Under the pieces are notes generated by a model. The model had not been told where the DNA came from and made no database searches. It worked only from the letters and a program-made list of their open reading frames with translations. Of a stretch of 27,053 nt of DNA, positions 14,690 to 22,000 are shown piece by piece. The position numbers and the translations under genes were made by a program. This DNA comes from Lachnoclostridium sp. UBA3262 (lineage in GTDB: Bacteria; Bacillota; Clostridia; Lachnospirales; Lachnospiraceae): positions 1 through 27,053 of the forward strand of contig DEUM01000073.1 in NCBI GenBank assembly GCA_002362575.1, written 5' to 3'. The first letter of the stretch is position 1, and the number at the start of each line of letters is the position of its first letter.

Positions 14690-17099
14690 TTGAGGAAAAA
14701 TACAGGATTGCAATCAAAAGAGCTGTCACAAACAAAAGTAAGCCGGTTGTAAAGCCCGGTGATATATAAGTAAATTTAATTTCATGTTCTCCCGGAGCAG
14801 CCGTGAATGTCATAAAGGTATCGGCAAAGACTTCGGGAGTTACTTTTTCTCCGTCAATGGTTATCGTCCAGCCGGAGTCGTAAGGAATAGAGGTGAGGAT
14901 TTTCTGTTTATCTGGTACATTGATTGTACCAGATAGATTTCCACCGGTATGTTTTTCTATTTTCATTTCATTTTGCTTTAAATCCTTCAGTGCGGATTTC
15001 AGCGGATCGGTGTGCAGTTGGGCAATGACGGTGTAGTCTGCGGAGGCCGGCTCACTTGGGTTAACGGTTACCGTTACTTCCTGCCCGGCGGAAAATGTGC
15101 CAAGGTACAGAGAACAGTTTGTCTCTGTTGAAAAATAATTGCCCACCCAGTTGTCATTTACATAGACGTCTGCCCATGAAGCGTTAGAAGAACTCATATA
15201 CAAATAGATTGGATTTTCGGAATCCGCTGTAAAGCGGTAACTCCAGCCATTGTCAGTAGTTTTTTCTGCATAGTTGTATTCTGTGAAAAGGGCAGTGTCT
15301 GTCCCTGTAATTTCGCTAAAAAGAGTGTTCTGGTTTTCAAAAGGATTTGACGCAGTCAGATTTGGGTTCAATGTGCGGACCGGAGCGCTGTAAGCGATGG
15401 CGAGGGCATTGCTATTTTTATAGGATACTGCACCCAGTGGAGTTTCCGATATTTTTTCATATCCGCTTGGCGCTGGTTTGTCATTTACCACATATTTTAC
15501 GGCAAACAGGCTGTCAAGCATAAGGTTTGAACCATAGCCGGAATTCCATAGATGGGCTTGGGCAATTCCAAGCTTTGGTGTTAAGTTGTTCACGGCAGCA
15601 TTGAAAGTGGACGAGTAGTGTGTCATCCCATTATAGCCAAGGAGCATAGCGTCGTTTTTGGAAAATTCATAGCCCTGATTGATACGGTAAAATCCGTTGT
15701 CCTTTGACTTGATGTCATCGACAAGAGGTTTTGTTTTATCTATGAAGTCCTCATAATCCTGCGTCTCAACGTAGTGAAATTCATTGTCAAGCCCGGCAAG
15801 AAGAACATTACCATTGTGTCCCATCTCCAGCGAGGTAACTAGTACCAGTATGGTGGCGAGGGAAGCTATGCGCCATTTTTTGGATATTATTTTATCCTGT
15901 AAGAAATGATTCTGTGAAAGTACACAGTACGCCCGTACCGCCATATACAGGATAAAGAAGCTGAATACGAAAGCATAACGATAAGGGAACCAGTTCGGAT
16001 ACTGGAAACCGTGCCATGCGATATCCCACTCAGTAAAATAGAAGCTAAGTGCTAAAAATAGTATAATGACGGCAGCACCAATTTTTTCCCGAATGGAAAT
16101 TTTGCGCAGGAAGAAGAAAACAACAGCAAGGAGCAGTGCCAGATATCCACAGTAAATAGCGGGAAGTCCGGCATTTGTTATGCTGTCATAGACGCCGTTA
16201 GTCAGCTTGCCAAACAGGTCGGTAATGCTTTCAAAATTTGTCGTGACGTCTGGTCTGTAATTCTGGAAGGATAATTTCCCCTGAATCAGATCCCGGGCAA
16301 CAGGAAGCAGTATCGGGGCGCTAAGACCGAGGGAGAGGAAGGTCATTCCCGTAAAACGAAGAATCCGTATTCCGCATGCCTTCCCGCCTGTCTCAGCACT
16401 TCCTTTTTTATATTCACAGAGAAGACGGTATAGAAAGTAAACTGCTGTAAAAATCCCTACCATGTAGCCGGTGTAATAGTTGCATATAAACAGTGCCGCC
16501 AGTGCCAGCATATAGTGCAGACCCTTTCTGCCATCCAGTATTTTCTCCACGCCGAGAAGAATGGCAGGGAGAAGGAGGACGCCGTCAAGCCACATCGGAC
16601 AGAGGGAGTATACCATATTATAGGAAAGCATGGCATAGCAGACAGAAAAAACAAGAAGCAGTGCATTGGTTTCTGAATGGGAACGTTTCCAGATATAGTT
16701 ACTGTATATAGAAAAGCTCAGACCACACAGGCCGAGTTTTAAAAGAGTCAGTACCAAAATAGCCGCAGCCATATTTTTTAATGAAAAAAATATGGTAATA
16801 AAAGAGAGAGGGCTTGCCATATAGTAGGCAAAAAGCCCCATATAGTTACCGCCCATGGAGCGCGACCATGAAAAGAACAGGGAACTGTCCCCGGAAAAAA
16901 TATTGCGCAGGGAGGCAAAAAATTCTAGATACTGATCCCTCATATCCATTATAAACATGGTCTTACTGCCAAAGGGATAGAATCCGCCTATGTTTAAAAC
17001 GACAAGCATAATCAGAACCGGCAGTGCAAATGCCAGTATATAAAGTAGGGATTCGTATTTTGAAAGGATAGTTTTTTCCTGTTTTATTTGTTTTTTCAT
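14652..17099 (-). CDS. yfhO: YfhO-family polytopic membrane protein (GT-C-type glycosyltransferase)
   Basis: YfhO proteins are GT-C-fold enzymes. In Listeria and Bacillus they are placed in a pathway that transfers a sugar from a polyprenyl carrier to lipoteichoic acid on the outer face of the membrane. The 815-residue protein starts with a hydrophobic helix at ~18-38. An acidic first loop with MDMRDQYLEFF is typical of the GT-C active site, and roughly a dozen further membrane helices run to ~430. A large soluble beta-rich domain (~450-785, SWADVYVNDNWVG, GWTITIDGEKV) and one C-terminal helix complete it. These are the family's usual architecture and length. It starts 4 bases after the stop of the CsbB/GtrB-like gene, an arrangement conserved as csbB-yfhO in Bacillus. 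The acceptor here is unknown. Confidence 0.88.
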   Translation of the reverse strand: MKKQIKQEKTILSKYESLLYILAFALPVLIMLVVLNIGGFYPFGSKTMFIMDMRDQYLEFFASLRNIFSGDSSLFFSWSRSMGGNYMGLFAYYMASPLSFITIFFSLKNMAAAILVLTLLKLGLCGLSFSIYSNYIWKRSHSETNALLLVFSVCYAMLSYNMVYSLCPMWLDGVLLLPAILLGVEKILDGRKGLHYMLALAALFICNYYTGYMVGIFTAVYFLYRLLCEYKKGSAETGGKACGIRILRFTGMTFLSLGLSAPILLPVARDLIQGKLSFQNYRPDVTTNFESITDLFGKLTNGVYDSITNAGLPAIYCGYLALLLAVVFFFLRKISIREKIGAAVIILFLALSFYFTEWDIAWHGFQYPNWFPYRYAFVFSFFILYMAVRAYCVLSQNHFLQDKIISKKWRIASLATILVLVTSLEMGHNGNVLLAGLDNEFHYVETQDYEDFIDKTKPLVDDIKSKDNGFYRINQGYEFSKNDAMLLGYNGMTHYSSTFNAAVNNLTPKLGIAQAHLWNSGYGSNLMLDSLFAVKYVVNDKPAPSGYEKISETPLGAVSYKNSNALAIAYSAPVRTLNPNLTASNPFENQNTLFSEITGTDTALFTEYNYAEKTTDNGWSYRFTADSENPIYLYMSSSNASWADVYVNDNWVGNYFSTETNCSLYLGTFSAGQEVTVTVNPSEPASADYTVIAQLHTDPLKSALKDLKQNEMKIEKHTGGNLSGTINVPDKQKILTSIPYDSGWTITIDGEKVTPEVFADTFMTFTAAPGEHEIKFTYISPGFTTGLLLFVTALLIAILYFSSIKSYFLKKLHNR

Positions 17100-17103
17100 G
17101 TTT

Positions 17104-18060
17104 TTATTCCTTTTCTCTTATAATATAAATCGGGCGGCGCTTTGTCTCCAAATATGTCCTTGAAAGGTACATGCCGACGATTCCAATACACAAAAGCTGT
17201 ATTCCGCTTAACAGTGTAATAATGCAGATGGTACTTGGCCAGCCCGACACCGGATCGCCAAACAGCAGGGCGCGGAAAAAGATAAATAATACCCCGATAA
17301 AGGAAAGCAGACAAAAAAGGAAGCCAATCAGAGAGGCGATAGAAAGAGGAGTAGTAGAGAAAGCTACAATTCCCTCAATGGAGTATCGGAACAGCTTCCA
17401 GAAACTCCATTTTGTCTCTCCGACACAGCGTTCCACATTTTCAAAAGTGAGCCATTTGGTCTGAAAGCCTACCCAGCCAAAAATACCTTTTGAAAAGCGG
17501 TTATATTCTCCCAGCTCGAGAATACTATCTGCGACCACACGGCGCATAAAGCGGTAATCTCTTGCTCCGTCCATGATATCGGCATCGGATATGCGGTTTA
17601 TCAGGCGGTAGAACAGCTTTGCAAAAAAAGAACGGATAGGAGGCTCGCCCTTGCGGCTGACACGTCTGGCCGCAGCACAGTCATACCCTTCTTCTTTCAC
17701 TGCATAGTACATGTCCTTCAATAGCGATGGCGGATCCTGTAAATCTACATCCATTATGACAATATAATCGCCATTAGCGTGCTGGAGTCCGGCATAGATT
17801 CCCGCTTCTTTTCCGAAATTTCGGGAAAAAGAAACATAATGTATGCGGGAGTCCCTACTCCGAAGGGATTTGATTGTTTTTAAGGTGTCATCCTTACTGC
17901 CATCATCAATAAACCAGAATTCAAATGCTAATTCCGGCAGTCCCTGAATCGTTTCACACATTTCCGTATAGTAAATCGGGATCGACTCGGCTTCATTCAT
18001 ACAGGGAATGATAACGGAGCACAATTCATTTTGTCTGCTGGTTGTTGTATTATCAGGCAT
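17104..18060 (-). CDS. csbB: GT2 polyprenyl-phosphate glycosyltransferase (CsbB/GtrB-like)
   Basis: Enzymes of this type move a sugar from UDP-sugar to undecaprenyl phosphate at the inner membrane face; the lipid sugar then feeds a GT-C enzyme outside. The 318-residue protein has the GT-A core with SVIIPCMNE, IDDGSKDDT (51-59), SRNFGKEAG and the metal-binding DxD as DVD at 104-106, followed by LQDPP. Two C-terminal membrane helices (~230-260 and ~270-295) lie in the DPM1/GtrB/CsbB arrangement, and a basic tail ends it. An AAAGGGA ribosome site sits 8 bases before the ATG. It is the first gene of a two-gene operon with the yfhO-like gene. No GtcA-type flippase gene is visible in the window. 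The symbol is by similarity; the sugar cannot be read from the sequence. Confidence 0.88.
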   Translation of the reverse strand: MPDNTTTSRQNELCSVIIPCMNEAESIPIYYTEMCETIQGLPELAFEFWFIDDGSKDDTLKTIKSLRSRDSRIHYVSFSRNFGKEAGIYAGLQHANGDYIVIMDVDLQDPPSLLKDMYYAVKEEGYDCAAARRVSRKGEPPIRSFFAKLFYRLINRISDADIMDGARDYRFMRRVVADSILELGEYNRFSKGIFGWVGFQTKWLTFENVERCVGETKWSFWKLFRYSIEGIVAFSTTPLSIASLIGFLFCLLSFIGVLFIFFRALLFGDPVSGWPSTICIITLLSGIQLLCIGIVGMYLSRTYLETKRRPIYIIREKE

Positions 18061-18074
18061 AGGAAACTCCCTTT

Positions 18075-18095
18075 CTATTATTCAATAAATAATAG
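18075..18095. repeat. 8-bp inverted repeat in the csbB-like leader
   Basis: CTATTATT and AATAATAG flank a 5-base loop. The element lies between the minus-strand -10 and the ribosome site, at the expected 5' end of the mRNA. It could be an operator or a 5' hairpin; at this AT content chance is not excluded. Confidence 0.35.
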
Positions 18096-18099
18096 AATT

Positions 18100-18128
18100 A
18101 TTATAACAAATCCCTTTTTAACCTGCAA
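18100..18128 (-). promoter_or_regulatory. promoter of the csbB-yfhO-like operon
   Basis: On the minus strand TTGCAG (18128-18123) and TATAAT (18105-18100) are 17 bases apart. Transcription should start near 18093, about 30 bases before the ATG. Confidence 0.75.
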
Positions 18129-18139
18129 TAAAAAAATGG

Positions 18140-18168
18140 TTTACAACCGTATAGGCATAAGATAAAAT
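18140..18168 (+). promoter_or_regulatory. promoter of the plus-strand GT-C gene pair
   Basis: TTTACA at 18140-18145 and TAAAAT at 18163-18168 are 17 bases apart. It lies back to back with the minus-strand promoter; the two -35 boxes are only 11 bases apart, so a regulator binding there could control both directions. Confidence 0.7.
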
Positions 18169-18218
18169 AGTGATAGGTTAGAAAACGTATACTTACAGAT
18201 TATATAAGGGGAAATGAC

Positions 18219-19694
18219 ATGAAAGCAAAAAACATTCTCTATAAACTTTTTTATTCCATTTTTTTGTGTTCTTTTGTTGTGATATTTGGAAAAGTTCTTT
18301 TTGACGATTCCATTCATGAGTATGATACGGTTTTTCTTCTGGTATCTTTAGTGGCTGCTGTGGGACTGGTTATACTTTCCTATTCTCTTCTTATGAGATA
18401 CAGCGGAGTGATTGAACGTTATTACCGGATTATCCTTGTCATATTTCTTTCTGTATATGGGATTCTTATATTAGTAAATGGTTTTATATTACGCTTTACG
18501 CCAACCTTTGATATGGATGCTGTGTATGGGGGAGCTGTTCAGTGGGTACAGGAAGGCACATTCCGGAATTATTATGAGTATTATGGATATTTTCCAAATA
18601 ATCTTGGCGCTATGACGATCCTGCATACGGTATTTTCCATTGCCTCTTTTTTTGGGATTTCTGATTTTTTTGCTGTAGGCATTATTTTTAATACTGTTCT
18701 TCTGACGGCGACAATTCTTATTACTTCTCTTACATGCAGAAAACTTCGCGGCAGTGTAGCGGGTGTGATGGCGCTTGTCTTTTTTGTATTATGTATTCCA
18801 TTTCTTTTTATGGGAGCTGCTTTCTACACGGATTCGTTATCGTTACTTTTTCCAGTTTTATTTTACTATCTGTATCTGCACTTTAAGGAGCAGGAGACGT
18901 GGAAAAACCGAATCATTTTTGCGGGCGGTATGGCAGTTGTCCTGACGATTGGCATGATGATTAAGTTCACTGTGCTGATTGTGCTGGTGGCAGTCATTAT
19001 AGATGCTCTCTTGTGTCTGGACTGGAAGAAGGTTGGTCTTATTGCCGCATTTTCCATATGTATAGCGTTGATTTCTTTTAGTATAATGGATGCCTATATG
19101 TATCATGTTCATTTGGACAAGGAGGAGTGTGAACGGCTGAATACGCCATATCTGCACTGGGTTATGATGGGTATGCAGAATAATGGTTATTACAGTCCGG
19201 AAGATTACGAATATACGAGGGCACAGATACCAGAGGAGAGGAATCAGGCATGCCTTAGAAAAATTGAGGAACGGATTCGGGGCATGGGGGTGTTCGGGCT
19301 GACGGAGCTTTTTATCAATAAAGCAGTTGTTTGCTTTGGCGATGGCAGCTATGCACTCTCTGATTTTTTGGATGACTCGCCAGAGAATGAAACGTGGCTG
19401 CATCGTTATATTTTGTATGAGGGCGAGGACTTTAAGGATTATCAGCAGTTGACGACGGGGATATTGCTTGCCGTGTATCTTTTTATGGTTCTTGGGGCAC
19501 TAGACTGCCTTCGAGAGAAAAAAGAGAGTTCGAAATTATCCTTGCTGGCGCCTAGACTGGCAAGCCTTGGTATTCTGGCATTTTTGCTTTTGTGGGAAAC
19601 GAGCGGTCGGTATTTCACGAATTATATTCCGTTTATGCTGATTTGTGCTGTTTTATCACTGGTATGGAAAAAAGGGGGAAATACAGATGTTTGA
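18219..19694 (+). CDS. polytopic membrane protein, probable GT-C (GT39/PMT-like) glycosyltransferase
   Basis: The 491-residue protein has about eleven to twelve hydrophobic helices. After the third helix an outside loop carries FTPTFDMDAVYGG (Asp98, Asp100), the position of the acidic catalytic motif in GT-C enzymes. It is followed by YYGYFPNNLGAM, a string I associate with Firmicute GT39-like enzymes. A larger soluble loop spans ~285-385. These enzymes use polyprenyl-linked sugars and act outside the membrane. It has its own promoter at 18140 and an AAGGGGAA ribosome site. It overlaps the next membrane gene by 8 bases, so the two are probably translated together. Donor and acceptor are unknown. 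Family placement is by topology and motif only. Confidence 0.7.
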   Translation: MKAKNILYKLFYSIFLCSFVVIFGKVLFDDSIHEYDTVFLLVSLVAAVGLVILSYSLLMRYSGVIERYYRIILVIFLSVYGILILVNGFILRFTPTFDMDAVYGGAVQWVQEGTFRNYYEYYGYFPNNLGAMTILHTVFSIASFFGISDFFAVGIIFNTVLLTATILITSLTCRKLRGSVAGVMALVFFVLCIPFLFMGAAFYTDSLSLLFPVLFYYLYLHFKEQETWKNRIIFAGGMAVVLTIGMMIKFTVLIVLVAVIIDALLCLDWKKVGLIAAFSICIALISFSIMDAYMYHVHLDKEECERLNTPYLHWVMMGMQNNGYYSPEDYEYTRAQIPEERNQACLRKIEERIRGMGVFGLTELFINKAVVCFGDGSYALSDFLDDSPENETWLHRYILYEGEDFKDYQQLTTGILLAVYLFMVLGALDCLREKKESSKLSLLAPRLASLGILAFLLLWETSGRYFTNYIPFMLICAVLSLVWKKGGNTDV

Positions 19695-21816
19695 TGGAAA
19701 CATATGGGGAGATATAATAGGGATTTTGTTTTATATGCTGTTTCAGTTTTCCGGTATATGGATGATAAACCGTATTCTGGCAAAAGAGCAATTTAGTATA
19801 GCTTTTCGTTGTCTGATAGGCAGTGTGGCGGGCACGCTGGCTTTTCAGTGGTTTCCGATTCTTTTTGCGTTTGCGCTTGGATTTGGTATAGCGGCGCATC
19901 TGCTTGGGATGTGCCTGCAGATTCTTGTGTGTCTGGTTGTATGGAGAAGGACACAGAGAAGCGAGATATCATGGAGCAGCAACCCCTATCGGAAAGGAGC
20001 GCAGTGGCTGCGCCTTCTGAAGGAAAATCCGTGTATCGTCTTGATGCTGGTAACTTTATTGTTTTTTATCTATTGTCTTTTTACACATACGATTCCGTTC
20101 CACAGTGATGGCTCGATGCATACGGGGCAGGCAACCTATGGTGATATGAATATGCATCTTGGATTCATTACAAGTATTGCTAATCAGAAAAGTTTTCCAC
20201 CGGATTATTCTATATTTCCGGGTACTAAGCTTGCTTATCCTTTTCTGTGTGATAGTGTAAGTTCTGGTCTGTATATCTGGGGGGCCTCTCTGCAGATTGC
20301 ATATATTTTTCCAATGCTGATTGCTGTTTGTCAGGCAATGGGTGGATTTTATTGTTTCATTAAGTACTGGTTCCAGCGTTCTTCTACGGCATTTATTGCG
20401 TGGGTAATGTTTTTTCTGGATGGCGGTCTTGGGTTTATATATTTTACAGATATGGAGAGCATTGCACGCAATTTTAATGATTTTTACTATACGCCGACGA
20501 GCCTTGGAGATATGAATCTACGAGTACCACAGATAATTGCGAATATGTTGCTGCCACAGCGGGCTACGTTGTTTGGCTGGGCTGTTCTTTTCCCTTTATT
20601 AGCCTTGCTGCTTTATGCAATTCGGAAAAAGAGCCGGAAATGCTTTATCATTGCGGGCATTTTTGCAGGGGCGCTGCCTATGATTCACACGCACTCATTT
20701 CTCGCACTCGGGCTGGTATGTACAATGTGGCTTCTCTATGACTGCAAGGAGTTGTTCAGTAGAGGGGATGGAAAGAAAGGGAAAAGAAACTTTGCACTGC
20801 TTGCTGCTTTGCCGGTTGGACTGGTTTTCTTTAGCGTACTGCAAAAAATCAATGAGGACGAGGACATCATCAGTCAGAACGGCATGTTGATTCTGGGAGT
20901 CGGTGCCGGGCTTCTCATTCTGTATATCCTGTACTATCTGATTCGGGTACTGTCAGGCGAGGCGAGGAAAAAGCTTTTGACAACGTGGGGAATTTTTCTT
21001 GGCATTATTCTCGTGCTGGCGATTCCTCAGCTTTTTGGCTGGACATTCCGGCAGGTAGGCGAAGCGGGCTTTGTCCGCGGATTTTTTAACTGGTCAAATA
21101 CCGGAGACCAGTATATATGGTTCTACTTGAAAAATTTTGGTTTGACGTTCGCTCTGTTTCTTCCGGGATATATTTTCGCCAAAAAGAAAAATATGCAGGT
21201 GGCGTCGCCGCTCTTTCTCATTTGGTTTGTCGCAGAGCTCGTTGTATTCCAGCCGAACGAATATGACAATAACAAGCTGTTGTTTATCGGCTTTGCCTTT
21301 ATGTGCGGTCTGGCGGCGGATTTTGTCGTGGATATTTACGAGAAGAAATGGACGAAGCTTTTGAAGGTTCCGGTTGCTGTGGTGCTTGTGTTCTTCGGTA
21401 CGGTGTCTGCTATTCTGACTTTGGGGCGCGAGTGGGTTTCGGACTATGAATTGTACTCAGATATAAGAGTTGAGGCGTGCCGTTATATTGAGAAGAATAC
21501 AAAGCCGGATGCGGTAATACTGACTGCTTCTAACCATAATAATGAAGTGGCAGCCCTCACGGGAAGAAATATTGTGTGTGGGGCGGGGACATTCCTCTAC
21601 TATCATGGAGTGGATTATGCCGACCGTGAAAATGAGCTGCCGCTTATGTACGGCGATCCGGTTACCTATAAGGAGCTCTATAAAACCTATGGGGTAGATT
21701 ATGTGTATGTGAGTGATACAGAGAGAGCGACTTATGAAGTAAATGAGGAGGGGCTTGCGGAGATAGGAATCTGCGTGTATTCGCTTGGGGACGTGCGGAT
21801 TTATAAGGTTAAGTAG
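19687..21816 (+). CDS. large polytopic membrane protein, GT-C-like, function unknown
   Basis: With the ATG at 19687 the product is 709 residues; AAAGGGGGAA 7 bases upstream supports that start over a longer reading from 19645. It overlaps the previous stop by 8 bases. There are about fourteen hydrophobic helices. The first large outer loop holds HSDGSMHTGQATYGDMNMH (Asp141, Asp153), again where GT-C enzymes place their acidic catalytic residues, followed by FPGTKLAYPFLCD. Later strings include LLPQRATLFGW, HTHSFLALGL and FQPNEYDNNK. A C-terminal globular domain (~600-709, RYIEKNTKPDAVILTAS) resembles the soluble tail of Firmicute GT-C proteins. I infer that it builds or decorates a surface glycan with its partner. 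Confidence 0.7.
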   Translation: MFDGNIWGDIIGILFYMLFQFSGIWMINRILAKEQFSIAFRCLIGSVAGTLAFQWFPILFAFALGFGIAAHLLGMCLQILVCLVVWRRTQRSEISWSSNPYRKGAQWLRLLKENPCIVLMLVTLLFFIYCLFTHTIPFHSDGSMHTGQATYGDMNMHLGFITSIANQKSFPPDYSIFPGTKLAYPFLCDSVSSGLYIWGASLQIAYIFPMLIAVCQAMGGFYCFIKYWFQRSSTAFIAWVMFFLDGGLGFIYFTDMESIARNFNDFYYTPTSLGDMNLRVPQIIANMLLPQRATLFGWAVLFPLLALLLYAIRKKSRKCFIIAGIFAGALPMIHTHSFLALGLVCTMWLLYDCKELFSRGDGKKGKRNFALLAALPVGLVFFSVLQKINEDEDIISQNGMLILGVGAGLLILYILYYLIRVLSGEARKKLLTTWGIFLGIILVLAIPQLFGWTFRQVGEAGFVRGFFNWSNTGDQYIWFYLKNFGLTFALFLPGYIFAKKKNMQVASPLFLIWFVAELVVFQPNEYDNNKLLFIGFAFMCGLAADFVVDIYEKKWTKLLKVPVAVVLVFFGTVSAILTLGREWVSDYELYSDIRVEACRYIEKNTKPDAVILTASNHNNEVAALTGRNIVCGAGTFLYYHGVDYADRENELPLMYGDPVTYKELYKTYGVDYVYVSDTERATYEVNEEGLAEIGICVYSLGDVRIYKVK

Positions 21817-21853
21817 GGGCTTTCTTGATTGATTTATTATATAAAAGGCTTCC

Positions 21854-21882
21854 TTTACAGAGTGAGGGCTACATGGTATAAT
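21854..21882 (+). promoter_or_regulatory. promoter of the secreted Big_2/subtilase/LRR operon
   Basis: TTTACA at 21854-21859 and TATAAT at 21877-21882 are 17 bases apart, with a TGG extension just before the -10. This is the best promoter on this side of the window. It lies upstream of a terminator-like hairpin, which would therefore be in its own leader. Confidence 0.75.
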
Positions 21883-21903
21883 TATTTAATACTTACGAAT
21901 GAT

Positions 21904-21948
21904 AAAAATATCACCAATCTGTGATGATGGGTGGTATTTTTTGTTTTT
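21904..21948 (+). terminator. terminator or leader attenuator before the Big_2/SH3 gene
   Basis: Arms AAAATATCACC and GGGTGGTATTTT can pair (one G-U wobble), ending in T6-G-T5. It is about 90 bases after the GT-C gene and so can close that unit. Because the promoter at 21854 lies before it, it could also limit transcription of the downstream operon. The loop of 13 bases makes it weaker than the other terminators here. Confidence 0.55.
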
Positions 21949-22000
21949 GCGGAGAACTGTTGTTCGATAAAATATAAAATACGGATTGGAGGAGAGGAAT

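Noticed and set aside
14910..14934. 10-bp perfect inverted repeat with 5-base loop inside the yfhO-like gene
   Set aside because: No T-run follows in either direction and it encodes ordinary residues; could weakly slow convergent transcripts but is not supportable as a terminator.
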